64,000 bases of DNA from Microcoleus vaginatus HSN003 (GTDB lineage Bacteria; Cyanobacteriota; Cyanobacteriia; Cyanobacteriales; Microcoleaceae): NCBI RefSeq assembly GCF_022701255.1, contig NZ_CP031705.1, forward strand, positions 1,997,501-2,061,500. The letters run 5' to 3'. Position 1 is the stretch's first letter; every line of letters starts with the position of its first letter. Made by a program: the position numbers and the translations under genes. The notes under the pieces are model-generated. The model saw only the letters and a program-made list of their open reading frames with translations. It was not told the DNA's origin and made no database searches. Shown here piece after piece: positions 20,783-30,516 of the stretch.

Positions 20783-21346
20783 GGCTATACTGGTTTTAAA
20801 GATGCTGCTATTCTATCTCACGAAAATTAGCTGGTTGTTAGAGAGCAAAAAAGCTGAAACTATTGCCAACTCAGGTTTCCACAGCAAAATTCCGAAAAAT
20901 CCTAAAAATATATCGCCGTTGAAGGGGATTTGATAACGGATTTATCGGGCTTTGGGCGATCTTAATTTTATTAAGAATTATGTCAGCCCATTTGAGATTG
21001 GAGATTGGAGATTTCAGATTAACTCCACAGCTTGAATGGGGGTATTATCACGGTGCGATGGCGATTTTAGTAATCAGTTATACCATTTGAGATTTTAGAT
21101 AGATTAAAGAATTGGGAATAACTGATGAGCTAAGAGTTGGGATCTTACCTAGAGTTGTATTCTTTTTTTAAACTGTTGTCAGTTGGGTGCTTGAGCTGAC
21201 GCAACGAGAAGCAAATGCCGATCGCGACTTATAGTTAAGGAATCAGGGGATGCAGAAAAAATGCCGAGAAACCGGGTTTGCATAAAGGTTCGCTGCAATA
21301 ACAGATGTCCGCGAGATTCCTCGCTAATTAGCTAGACGCGCCACAT
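20783..21346. other. Spacer upstream of the ferredoxin-cyclase gene
   Basis: No gene is supported. It has TTGGAGATTGGAGATTTCAGATT repeat debris near 20993-21020 and a lone AGAAACCGGGTTT half-repeat near 21258-21270. Promoters for the divergent methyltransferase and cyclase must lie here but cannot be pinned down. Confidence 0.45.
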
Positions 21347-22387
21347 ATGCCACAGATTCACTATCTGCCGGACGATCGCACGATCGAGATAGACGACGAC
21401 GATATCATTCTCGAAGCTTCCCTGCGTGCCGACATTCCCCACACCCACATCTGCGGCGGTAGCGCCCGGTGTTCGACTTGCCGGGTATTGATTGTCGAAG
21501 GTTTAGAATTTTGCTCTCCCCGCACTTCGCCGGAAGAGGAACTCGCGAAAAAATTGCGCTTAGAGCCCGAAATTAGGCTGGCTTGTCAGACGCAGGTTGC
21601 AGGTGGCAAGGTGATTTTGCGCCGACTGGCGATCGATTCTGAAGACTTGGAATCATTTAACGACGAAATGGTCGGAAAGTTGATTTCTACTCCTGTGGGT
21701 CAAGAGAAAAAAATTGCAATTTTGTTTGCCGATATTCGAGGGTTTACGGCGTTTGCAGAATCGCTGTTACCCTACGATGTAATTTATATTTTAAATCGCT
21801 ATTTCCAAAAAATGGGTTATGCGATCAATCGCAACGGCGGGATGATTAATAATTATATGGGAGATGGTTTTATGGCGCTGTTTGGGTTGGAAAATTCAGA
21901 CAAGGCGGCGGAACAAGCGGTGAGGGCTGGGGTGGAGATGCTGGAGGAACTAGAGAAACTCAATCCCTATTTTGAGACTTTATACCGTCATCAGTTGCGG
22001 ATTGGGATTGGCATTCACTGCGGTTTGGTCGTTGTGGGGAATTTGGGCGCGTCGAAGAGTCAGACGGTTACGGCGATCGGAGATGCGGTGAATTTTGCCA
22101 GCCGGATTGAAGCTGCGAACAAGCAAGTAGGAACAAGTTTATTGATTTCCGAGGATACTTATCAGGAAGTGAAAGAATTGGCGATCGTTAATCAGTGCGT
22201 ATTAGTTGAAATTCCGGGAAAAAGTGGTGAATATCCGCTGTATGAAGTAGTGGGGATGCCGCCCCTACCCGTGGAAATCAAAGATTTTTCTGAGGTAAGA
22301 AAAGTTTCTATTTGGCAAATTTTTGTAAATAAGTTACGGGCCTTGTCTGCTGCGGTGTACAATTGGATTAGGAAAATTTTGACTTAA
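21347..22387 (+). CDS. 2Fe-2S ferredoxin domain fused to class III nucleotide cyclase
   Basis: Residues 1-~95 are a plant-type ferredoxin domain: Cys36, Cys42, Cys45 (CGGSARCSTC) and Cys80 (RLACQT) are the cluster ligands. Residues ~120-290 are a class III cyclase with metal-binding Asp129 (FADIRGFT) and Asp173 (GDGFMALFG), and the VNFASR segment for the transition state. The Lys that recognises adenine in classical enzymes (three residues before GD) is Asn169; the partner position is Thr. Base specificity is therefore uncertain. The C-terminus carries an amphipathic/aromatic stretch (WQIFVNKLRALSAAVYNWIRK). A redox- or iron-responsive cyclase is a natural inference. Confidence 0.93.
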   Translation: MPQIHYLPDDRTIEIDDDDIILEASLRADIPHTHICGGSARCSTCRVLIVEGLEFCSPRTSPEEELAKKLRLEPEIRLACQTQVAGGKVILRRLAIDSEDLESFNDEMVGKLISTPVGQEKKIAILFADIRGFTAFAESLLPYDVIYILNRYFQKMGYAINRNGGMINNYMGDGFMALFGLENSDKAAEQAVRAGVEMLEELEKLNPYFETLYRHQLRIGIGIHCGLVVVGNLGASKSQTVTAIGDAVNFASRIEAANKQVGTSLLISEDTYQEVKELAIVNQCVLVEIPGKSGEYPLYEVVGMPPLPVEIKDFSEVRKVSIWQIFVNKLRALSAAVYNWIRKILT

Positions 22388-22439
22388 ATTATAAAACTAG
22401 AGAGCCAGTTTTTTTGGTTTTGGCTATTCAGTCGATAAT

Positions 22440-22868
22440 ATGATTATTCCCAATTCAATTGTCCGCATTTTTCTCCTACTCCCCAATGGTAAGATAGGGG
22501 CACAACTGCGAGATAATATTCCCGGTATTGCCAGTCAAGGAATGCTTTCTACTTTTGGTGGTGGCGTGGACATTGGAGAAAGTCCACAGCAGGCAGCAGT
22601 GCGAGAAATGGAGGAAGAAACTTGCCTCACCATCAATTATTATACAATGGAATTTATCGCAACTTTTACTCACCAAAAGACGCAAAATGATAGAAAACTT
22701 TTACAAAATAACCACCTTTTTTTTGCCAGAGTTAGCGATTGTGATAAAATAGAAATCAAAGAAGGTGTGGGTTTGGTAGTTTTGAGAAAAGATGTAGATT
22801 TTGAAAAAGTCAACGCCGGGGAAGGTACTCAACTGGCTTGGAAATTGTTGCAAGAATATTTAAAATAA
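22440..22868 (+). CDS. Nudix hydrolase
   Basis: The Nudix box GGGVDIGES followed by AAVREMEEET (residues ~40-63) matches GX5EX7REUXEE, with Thr replacing the usual final Gly. Nudix enzymes cleave nucleoside diphosphates linked to another group; the substrate is unknown. Length is 142 residues. It lies 52 bp after the cyclase and 66 bp before the HD gene on the same strand, so the three may form an operon. Confidence 0.88.
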   Translation: MIIPNSIVRIFLLLPNGKIGAQLRDNIPGIASQGMLSTFGGGVDIGESPQQAAVREMEEETCLTINYYTMEFIATFTHQKTQNDRKLLQNNHLFFARVSDCDKIEIKEGVGLVVLRKDVDFEKVNAGEGTQLAWKLLQEYLK

Positions 22869-22934
22869 AAAGTCACACCCGACCTTTGACCCCCGAGGGG
22901 GCTGAAACTTTATTTAATAAAGAATTTCTTTACT

Positions 22935-23390
22935 ATGTTGTCAAATACGAACTCAGAGTACGAATCATTATTAGAACGAGCGATCGCGATTGCAGCAAAG
23001 GCTCATGAGGGGCAGGTTGATAAGGCAGGCAATCCCTATCTCGATCATCCGCTATTTGTGATGGAAAATGTAAATTCTCTAGAGCAAAAAATCGTAGCGG
23101 TTCTACATGATGCCGTCGAAGATTCTGAACTTACACTTGAGCAACTTAGAAGCGAAGGTTTTCCTGAAGTTTTAGTCTCGGCGATCGCGGCGATTACAAA
23201 AATAGAAGGAGAAGCTTATCCAGCTTATTTAGAACGTGTGATTGCCAACCCGATCGCACTGCGAGTCAAAATCGCTGATGTTACTCATAACCTCGATCTG
23301 CGTCGCATAGCCAATCCGACAGAGGCAGATTTTCAACGAATTGCAAAATACAAAAAAGTCCTCAGTCAGTTGTGTGCCGTCTTAAAGTAA
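22935..23390 (+). CDS. HD-domain phosphohydrolase (RelA/SpoT hydrolase-like, MESH1-like)
   Basis: Residues ~12-150 form a stand-alone HD domain of the SpoT type: KAHEGQVDKAGNPYLDHP, the VLHDAVEDSELT metal motif (HD) and VKIADVTHNLD. There is no synthetase or regulatory domain. Small enzymes of this kind cleave (p)ppGpp or NADPH-like nucleotides. Whether this one does is not shown by sequence. Confidence 0.85.
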   Translation: MLSNTNSEYESLLERAIAIAAKAHEGQVDKAGNPYLDHPLFVMENVNSLEQKIVAVLHDAVEDSELTLEQLRSEGFPEVLVSAIAAITKIEGEAYPAYLERVIANPIALRVKIADVTHNLDLRRIANPTEADFQRIAKYKKVLSQLCAVLK

Positions 23391-23393
23391 TTA

Positions 23394-23457
23394 TTAACCG
23401 CAGATATCCGCCTTCATCGTGGCACAGGCATCTTGCCGGTGCGATATCTGCGGTTAA
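23394..23457. terminator. 15-bp stem with 34-base loop between convergent genes
   Basis: TTAACCGCAGATATC (23394-23408) pairs perfectly with GATATCTGCGGTTAA (23443-23457). The loop contains CACAGGCATCTTGCC, a variant of the dispersed palindrome. It separates the HD gene from fabG. Confidence 0.65.
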
Positions 23458-23472
23458 AAAAATCCCAAAATC

Positions 23473-24628
<1,156 letters not shown>

Positions 24629-24649
24629 GACGAGCCAATTATCTCCCGC

Positions 24650-24713
24650 GTAGGGTGTGTCAGCTCATATCTGATTAATTATGAATAAGATAATCCTAGT
24701 TGACGCACCCTAC
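24650..24713. repeat. Inverted repeat between thioredoxin and YdjM-like gene
   Basis: GTAGGGTGTGTCA and TGACGCACCCTAC pair over 13 bp with one mismatch. The same GGGTGCGT core forms the hairpin at 53295-53352, so this may be a dispersed repeat acting as terminator. Confidence 0.55.
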
Positions 24714-24715
24714 TT

Positions 24716-25300
24716 ATGAAGACTCCCAGCCACGCTATTATCAATCTCGCAATTCTCGGCAAACCCCAACTGCCGCAAGCTAATCTAATTATTGCGATCG
24801 GCGGAATTTTGCCGGATATTCCAATATTTTTATTTTACTTTTGGGCGAAATACATTGCTCGCTTGCCCCCAGCTACAATTTGGTCAAAAGCATACTATGA
24901 GCCTTTTGTCCAGAACGTTGTTGCTCTGTTTCATTCTATCCCTCTGGCGGTTATTGGTTGGCTAATTGCTTATTATTTTGGCTGGCAAAGTGTGCAAATT
25001 CTGTTTATTAGCATGATACTGCACTCTCTAGGAGATTTGCCTGTCCACAATGACGACGCTCATCGGCACTTTTTTCCGTTCAGCAATTACCGTTTTATCA
25101 GTCCCTTTTCTTATTGGGATAGGAAGCACTACGGGTCAATTGTTTCTCTAGTGGAAATGTTGTTAGTGCTGCTGTCAACTTACCGCGTTTTTGGTTTTGT
25201 TAATTCTTATCTTGGGAAAGGATTGTTAATTTTGGTAAATGCTTTTTACTTAATTGGAGCGGTGTCTTTCTACGTTCGTTCTTTAGTTTCTCGTTCTTAA
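24716..25300 (+). CDS. YdjM/DUF457-like membrane metal-dependent hydrolase family protein
   Basis: A 194-residue membrane protein with about four hydrophobic segments. MKTPSHAIINLAI, ILPDIPIF, ALFHSIPLAV and ILHSLGDLPVHNDDAHRHFFPFSNYRF carry the spaced His/Asp residues of the YdjM group, thought to bind metal in the membrane. The reaction is unknown. Its end overlaps by a few bases the C-terminal remnant on the other strand. Confidence 0.75.
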   Translation: MKTPSHAIINLAILGKPQLPQANLIIAIGGILPDIPIFLFYFWAKYIARLPPATIWSKAYYEPFVQNVVALFHSIPLAVIGWLIAYYFGWQSVQILFISMILHSLGDLPVHNDDAHRHFFPFSNYRFISPFSYWDRKHYGSIVSLVEMLLVLLSTYRVFGFVNSYLGKGLLILVNAFYLIGAVSFYVRSLVSRS

Positions 25301-25419
25301 TTATGCTGCTGCAATTGCTCTCTCACCTGATGAGCTAGATTGTTTTTGCCGAATTGAGGGCGATCGTACCAGGAATCTCGAAGATGATGCAAAGTTTTAT
25401 AACAATCAACATTTCTGCC
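25297..25419 (-). pseudogene. Possible 3' fragment of an unknown gene
   Basis: The minus strand has a coherent tail, WYDRPQFGKNNLAHQVREQLQ, ending in a stop at 25297, but an in-frame stop closes it upstream after ~40 codons and no start exists. I read it as the remaining 3' end of a decayed gene of unknown function. Confidence 0.35.
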
Positions 25420-26018
25420 TCAACACCTTGACAGAAACTATTTTCCTATGGGGAGATACTAACAAGCCAGACAAGTCTCTATACCGCTTGTTGACACCTA
25501 CCGAACCAAATATAAAATTTTTAAATAAATCGCCGTTCAACAGTCAAGATCACTTCCCTATTAGGGCAACTCTATTAATACCTGAATTTGACCTAAATAG
25601 CGCCGCCTTACTCAATCCTCAAGCCCTTAGCAACCCTAGCCCAGAACTAGCAGTCCCCGCACTTTCAGACAGTTTTAATAATAACCCCGAAGACACCGCA
25701 ATCTTTTCCAAATCCATCAATTTTAGCCCAAAATTAAAGTATTTCAGTTTTACCACCCGTAAAAAAAATCGGCTGATCTCGATACTCTCACTGGCTAACC
25801 TGTAAACAAAAGACAAATCGACTACTTCGGCAAAGATGCTATATTTGCGGAACGCGCATCTCAACTCGCTCCAACTGCCGCACATCCCCAAAATCCTCCA
25901 CTCATTGAAAGTGGCGAACTCCAATTCAAAGACGACAACAATCAACCTTTTGAGAACAATCTACCAGTTTTGTTTGTGGCCGGAAGCAACGTTTTAGCAG
26001 ACAACCACAATCCCACAG
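25413..26018 (+). pseudogene. Frameshifted unknown gene remnant
   Basis: From ~25413 to 25805 one frame reads a low-complexity Ser/Asn/Pro-rich protein (GDTNKPDKSLYRLL...PELAVPALSDSF). It then stops, but a second frame continues sensibly from ~25799 (NKRQIDYFGKDAIFAERA, GELQFKDDNNQPFENN, VLFVAGSNVLADN) until about 26018. An A8 run at 25761-25768 is a likely slippage point, and at least one more change is needed to join the parts. No start codon other than TTG is available. The family is not recognised; the composition suggests a secreted or surface protein. Confidence 0.45.
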
Positions 26019-26388
26019 GGAATATATTTTTCTGTGCATCCCATATCAGGGTCGTTAGCTTGATTGTCCCACGATGGTTTTTCGCCCACCCGATTCCTCT
26101 GGAATATTCACAGTGGCTTTGCAGTCCCTGCTTATTCGTTTGATTTTGGTGCTTGTTAGTGGCTTATTAAAGTTTTCGATGTTGTTAAAGAAAAGATATC
26201 CTCTGTTTGTGCAATTTTTTTTGAGGTTTGGCTTTTACTACTTTGACAAGAAGATAGCCCCTTCGGTTCAATATCGGTGCCATTGTACTTTTAGATGCTA
26301 ATTGCTCCTGGGTGCATCCCTGCTCTGGGAACTGCATCGGTTTGATTGCTGGCTAGATGCCACCGCCGATATTTCCCGCTGAAAAAAC
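26019..26388. other. Spacer without a supported gene
   Basis: Short open frames only, no motif or start that I trust. It is probably further decayed sequence belonging to the 25.3-26.4 kb scar. Confidence 0.4.
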
Positions 26389-26637
26389 TTAGGAGGCGAC
26401 TAAAACAGGACACTCTGAAATCCGGCAAATATTGGACACAGTGGGCTGGTGGGAAACGACTCGCAGTTCGTGAGGATACCGGGGACGGGGGTCATTTTCT
26501 AACCAGATGGGCGGTACCATCATCACTTCATAGTAAGCGATCGTATGCAAAACCCCAGGCTGCGACTTCAACTCCACTGTTAAGCCCGCTCGGTACTCAA
26601 ATGCTTCTTCCCAGTCTAAGTTTTCATTGATACCCAT
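26389..26637 (-). CDS. Small hypothetical protein
   Basis: From the ATG at 26637, with AAGAGG 12 bp upstream, an 82-residue soluble protein is read: MGINENLDWEEAFEYRAG, VELKSQPGV, AYYEVMMVPPIWLEND and RPRYPHELRVV. The ordered mixture of Trp, Tyr and Pro looks like real protein. A longer frame from 26724 would add 29 residues without a better ribosome site. The function is unknown. It sits beside decayed sequence and may itself be a remnant. Confidence 0.5.
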   Translation of the reverse strand: MGINENLDWEEAFEYRAGLTVELKSQPGVLHTIAYYEVMMVPPIWLENDPRPRYPHELRVVSHQPTVSNICRISECPVLVAS

Positions 26638-26983
26638 AGCGATCGCGCCTCTTAATCTTGTTTCTTTTCTCAATTGTAGAGCGCTACATAAAACATTGGG
26701 TACTTTCTGTTGCTTATGATACAATTTTTAACCTTATATGTTCGTTCCCTGACAATTTAACAGAGAGCAGCAATTGTCAATAAGTAAATAGGATGATTTT
26801 GCTGACGGGTGACAAGTAAACTGAAAAGGTAGGCTTGACAAGAGTTTGAGTTGAGATGTCTCAAAAAAAATAGGGGCGATCGAACCCCGCAGACGTTTAT
26901 GAGACAAAGGAAGAGAAGAGAATTTTAAGGATTGAAGTACAAACCTATTTTTGCCCCGTTGTTTAGTGTTTTATAAATAAAGA

Positions 26984-27010
26984 AACCCGGTTTCTTAAAG
27001 AAACCGGGTT
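26984..27010. repeat. Palindromic ACCCGGTTTCTT hairpin
   Basis: AACCCGGTTTCTT (26984-26996) and AAGAAACCGGGTT (26998-27010) form a 13-bp stem with a single-base centre. It belongs to the same family as 628-656 and 30858-30920. It lies in a gene-free stretch upstream of the RHH-like gene. Confidence 0.75.
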
Positions 27011-27174
27011 GCTGGGATGACTGAAAACTAAACTAATTTCACTTGGTTTTCTACTTTGTCGTAGTCGCCGTCTTTTTAGCAAGCGAGATCCTTCTTCATT
27101 TCTTTTGGGCAGATGTCTAATACTCAAAGTAAAATATGGCATAATATAAATATTAGTTTCATAGCTTTGCACCT

Positions 27175-27546
27175 ATGACCGCCCAAATCACCCTAAATCT
27201 GCCAGATGAAGTCTATCACCAAGCAGAATTGCTAGCGCTGCAACGCCACCGCACCGTGAGTGAGATTCTAGTAGAAACTCTGGAAAATTTTCTCTTACCA
27301 ACCGCTAAACCAGTATCAGCACTGTCTGATTCAGAAGTAATCACTCAGACTCAACTCCGGCTGCAACCACTCCAAGAACAACGATTGAGTGAATTGCTAG
27401 ACCGCCAACAATCCGGTACGATCGCATCTGTAGAACTGGCTGAATTGCAGGCATTAATCCACATATATGAAACTCGACTATTGCGACAAGCTCAAGCCTT
27501 AAATGAATCTGTGCGGCGCGGCTTGCTCGAACCATTGAAAGGATAA
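27175..27546 (+). CDS. Small RHH-like partner of HNH endonuclease
   Basis: A 123-residue protein. The N-terminus ITLNLPDEVYHQAELLALQRHRTVSEILVE has the strand-helix-helix pattern of ribbon-helix-helix regulators. The C-terminal half is helical (LSELLDRQQSGTIASVELAEL...). It lies 5 bp before the HNH gene, so the two are surely coupled. The arrangement looks like an antitoxin or specificity partner and nuclease, but no toxicity can be inferred from sequence. The plus-strand module mirrors a related pair at 30064-30752. Confidence 0.7.
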   Translation: MTAQITLNLPDEVYHQAELLALQRHRTVSEILVETLENFLLPTAKPVSALSDSEVITQTQLRLQPLQEQRLSELLDRQQSGTIASVELAELQALIHIYETRLLRQAQALNESVRRGLLEPLKG

Positions 27547-27551
27547 TCAAA

Positions 27552-27953
27552 ATGGCAATTTCTGAACAAGTTAGAGCCAGAGTTCGCGCACAAGCTCAAA
27601 ATCGGTGCGGTTATTGTCGCAGTTTACAAATGTATGTCCTGGGAATATTGGAAATTGACCATATTATTCCTAAAGCGATTGGCGGTACTGACGAGGAAGA
27701 AAATCTCTGGCTGGCTTGTAGTCTGTGCAATAATTACAAAGGAACCCAAACTGACGCATTTGATCCGGTAACGCAAAAGCACGTTAAGTTGTTTAATCCG
27801 CGCACTCAACAATGGTCACAAAATTTTGCTTGGAGTGAAGACGCTACAGAAATTATTGGACTTACAGACTGCGGTCGCGCAACAGTCACAGCACTACAAC
27901 TAAACAATCCTATCGCTGTTAGTGTCAGGCGTCAGTGGGTTAGTGCTGGATGA
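27552..27953 (+). CDS. HNH endonuclease
   Basis: Residues ~18-66 form an HNH/zinc nuclease: CGYC...IDHIIPKAIGGTDEEENLWLAC..CNNYKG contains two Cys pairs, the DH catalytic dyad and the final N. The C-terminal part (LFNPRTQQWSQNF...WSEDATEIIGLT) is shared with the HNH protein at 30064-30516. This family is common in cyanobacteria; targets are unknown. It is translationally linked to the upstream RHH-like gene. Confidence 0.88.
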   Translation: MAISEQVRARVRAQAQNRCGYCRSLQMYVLGILEIDHIIPKAIGGTDEEENLWLACSLCNNYKGTQTDAFDPVTQKHVKLFNPRTQQWSQNFAWSEDATEIIGLTDCGRATVTALQLNNPIAVSVRRQWVSAG

Positions 27954-27992
27954 CATCCGCCAACAGATTCAAGTATTTCATAACAGAGCCCA

Positions 27993-28673
27993 TTAGCTTA
28001 GCGCCTCAATCAGAGCATCTTTCTTCATCTTACTTATGCCAGCAATTCCTCTTTTTTTGGCTATTGCTTTTAATTCAACAGTAGTCATTGTTCTGAGAAT
28101 AGTCACGTCGTTTATCGTATCTGGCATTGATTGGGGAGTCAGATAAAATACACTCTTAAATGCGTCAAGTTTTTTGCCTTTGGTAATACCGCATTTCAAG
28201 CTTGTGATTGGCTCAAAATTTTTCCAATACAGACGAGGAGCCTCATCAATTCGATTTGTCGCTAAAGCAAGTTTAACGGATTTTAGCTCGCTGTTCGGCT
28301 GTTCAATCAAATATTGCAATGCTGCCATAATTTCATCTCTGGATGCTATGGAAAGATTAATTTTAGGCTTTTCCTCACCTGCAAGGATTTTAGTGAGTGT
28401 AGTAGTATCATCATTATCGTCAGCAATAATGCACCAGACTTGTTCTAGCCCTGCTTCTTCTGCTACAGCATAAACAAAGGAATTGCCAATAACTTGATAG
28501 CTATCTTTACCAATGTCTTTAACAATGACAGGAATCCAGTTTCGTCCACCCTTTTCTTTAAGTATATTTGCAGTAGCCTTGATCAAAAACTCAGGCGTAT
28601 CAGTACCATCCCCTGGATCGATTTCATTTATGGGGAGGTGCATCAAACTGCCAATACTGTTAGTGCTTTTCAT
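27993..28673 (-). CDS. ParB-like protein with C-terminal Rho-N/SAP-like domain
   Basis: A 226-residue protein. Residues ~10-100 (LPINEIDPGDGTDTPEFLIKATANIL...WIPVIVKDIGKDSYQVIGNSFVYAVAEEAG) follow the ParB N-terminal domain plan, in which a ParB box region handles CTP in true ParB. The GERRxxA box is replaced by GNSFVYAVA, so CTPase activity is doubtful. The C-terminus (~195-226, TTVELKAIAKKRGIAGISKMKKDALIEAL) is a short Rho-N/SAP-like nucleic-acid-binding helix pair. It overlaps the ParA-like gene by 14 bp, making it the second gene of a two-gene operon. Confidence 0.7.
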   Translation of the reverse strand: MKSTNSIGSLMHLPINEIDPGDGTDTPEFLIKATANILKEKGGRNWIPVIVKDIGKDSYQVIGNSFVYAVAEEAGLEQVWCIIADDNDDTTTLTKILAGEEKPKINLSIASRDEIMAALQYLIEQPNSELKSVKLALATNRIDEAPRLYWKNFEPITSLKCGITKGKKLDAFKSVFYLTPQSMPDTINDVTILRTMTTVELKAIAKKRGIAGISKMKKDALIEALS

Positions 28674-30006
28674 TTTGTAAAAAATATTCCTTCGCTAAAC
28701 TTTTGTAGTATTCATGGGCCGAACGATCTCGATAAACAGCAGGGGTGCGTGAGAAGGCAGCACTAGCTATGTTAGCGTAACTTGGTACTTCATGGATATG
28801 TAAATCTTTTCTTGCACTGGTGTACTTAGGATAGAAGTAGGGCAGTAGATCGAATTTGTCTTTTTTAGCATTGTTCAGAATATTGTTGATTGCTTTTTGA
28901 GCAACTTCTCGCTGTGGCTCTGTAATCTTTTCTCCATTAAAAAAGATAGGTAAGGCAATGGGACTTCCATCTTCTTTATCGGCTTGTATCTCAGGGATAA
29001 ATTTCTGAATTGCCATTGCTGCATTCTCTAGGGAAAAGAGGTTGTTGTGCTTTGTAGGAATGAGAATAACATCAGCCGCATACACTGGAAGTTTACTATT
29101 GAAACGCCAATTCGGGGATGAATCTATCAAAATATAATCATAGTCCTGCCTTGCAAATTCGAGCTTATCGTACAAAGCATACAGTCGCATTAACTCGCTC
29201 AATTCCCTGTCGGAGTTGTTGGCTAGTTCACTATCAGCAGGAATAATATCAAAACAGAGTTGTAATTTCTTATTGGTAAAATTATATGTAACCACGGCAG
29301 ATTTTAGGTCTACGTTCTTGTCTGTAAGAGCTTTTTTAACAAGCCCATCACTGACAGGAATACCCAAAGCACTTGTTAAATCTTGTTGATTGAAATCAAA
29401 ATCTATTACCAAAACTTTTTTGCCCAAAAAAGTTAAAATACCTGCCAGGTTAACTGTTGTAGTTGTTTTACCAACACCCCCTTTGTTATTATAGATTGTT
29501 ACTGTCAAGGCTCTACTTGGTGCTGCAATCTTCTTTCTTATCTCAGCAACAACTCGATCGACATTATTCAAGTCCAAAGCCAAGCAGTGAGTAGCTGGAA
29601 AGATTACTTTACCATGCTTTCTGAACAGTTGGATATGGGATGAGTTACTAATAATTCCCCATTCGGCTGACTTGCAATTAGAACCCAGTAAGTGTCGCTT
29701 AAGTTGAGCGACTGTTTTTAAGTACCCTGGTGTACCTTCAGTAAGATTAATGTTTTTTCCTTTTAGCTCTAAAAGGAGATAGGGATTAGATTTGGTGTGT
29801 AAGAAGATATCATTTGCAATAGTTTTTCTAGCTGCTCGATCGACTATTCCACCACCGTTAGTATCATAGTGGGGAACAACCTCATCAGATTCAAATCCCA
29901 ATGCTTGCAAAAACTGAGTTGAAAAATTAGCACTGACAATAGCTTCTGAAGCGCCTTGAGGAAGACTTTGTAATGCAGCTTGAAGGGTAGTGGCTGGGGC
30001 ATTCAT
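28660..30006 (-). CDS. HsdR-like nuclease domain fused to ParA/MinD-type ATPase
   Basis: Residues ~15-150 look like the N-terminal nuclease region of type I restriction HsdR proteins: Glu21, Asp66 (NDIFLHTK) and Glu80-x-Lys82 in LLLELKGKN fit the PD-(D/E)XK pattern. Residues ~167-448 are a ParA ATPase with the deviant Walker A KGGVGKTTTT (175-184), VIDFDFNQQDLT, and YILIDSSPNW in the switch region. ParA proteins move or position DNA cargo; fusing a nuclease to one is unusual and suggests a DNA-surveillance role. It is operonic with the ParB-like gene and set between two HNH modules. I saw no HIP1 octamer in 27954-30760. Confidence 0.8.
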   Translation of the reverse strand: MNAPATTLQAALQSLPQGASEAIVSANFSTQFLQALGFESDEVVPHYDTNGGGIVDRAARKTIANDIFLHTKSNPYLLLELKGKNINLTEGTPGYLKTVAQLKRHLLGSNCKSAEWGIISNSSHIQLFRKHGKVIFPATHCLALDLNNVDRVVAEIRKKIAAPSRALTVTIYNNKGGVGKTTTTVNLAGILTFLGKKVLVIDFDFNQQDLTSALGIPVSDGLVKKALTDKNVDLKSAVVTYNFTNKKLQLCFDIIPADSELANNSDRELSELMRLYALYDKLEFARQDYDYILIDSSPNWRFNSKLPVYAADVILIPTKHNNLFSLENAAMAIQKFIPEIQADKEDGSPIALPIFFNGEKITEPQREVAQKAINNILNNAKKDKFDLLPYFYPKYTSARKDLHIHEVPSYANIASAAFSRTPAVYRDRSAHEYYKSLAKEYFLQNEKH

Positions 30007-30063
30007 GGGAAGGAAAATTCATGAATAATTTGCTCTGAGTATATCACTATAATAACTACATTA

Positions 30064-30516
30064 TTATGAATTTTGGCGAGGAGCGCCAGAGGGAGGATGC
30101 CACCCTGCCCTAATCCATAAACGACGAGCTCTGATAATCGCTCCTTCATTATGATAGAGATCGTTAAGGTCTAATCGATCGCAGGTTCCCCTAACTGTTG
30201 GAGTAATACCCATTATTTCTAAACCATCCGCAGACCAGTTAAAATGCTCAGACCATTGCTGTTGACGGGGGTTAAACAAAGTTACTTCTTGTTCTGTTTC
30301 TGGGTCAGTACCAGTGACAAAATTATAGCGATTATTATTACAGCGATGACAAGCTAAAGCTAAGTTTTCAAGCTCATCGCTACCACCAATCGAACGAGGT
30401 AAAATATGATCTATCGTAAATAGAGTAGAGCTACTTTCTTCCGCTGAATGGCAATATTCACAAAGAAAATTAGCTCTATTTCTTACTAAATTTCTAGTAG
30501 CGCGGTTTACGGACAT
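30064..30516 (-). CDS. HNH endonuclease, second copy of module
   Basis: A 150-residue relative of the HNH protein at 27552-27953. CEYC...FTIDHILPRSIGGSDELENLALAC..CNNN carries the same Cys pairs and DH dyad, and LFNPRQQQWSEHFNWSADGLEIMGIT aligns with the other copy. The sequences differ at many positions, so this is not a recent duplication. Its start overlaps the end of the small gene 30507-30752 by 10 bp. Confidence 0.88.
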   Translation of the reverse strand: MSVNRATRNLVRNRANFLCEYCHSAEESSSTLFTIDHILPRSIGGSDELENLALACHRCNNNRYNFVTGTDPETEQEVTLFNPRQQQWSEHFNWSADGLEIMGITPTVRGTCDRLDLNDLYHNEGAIIRARRLWIRAGWHPPSGAPRQNS

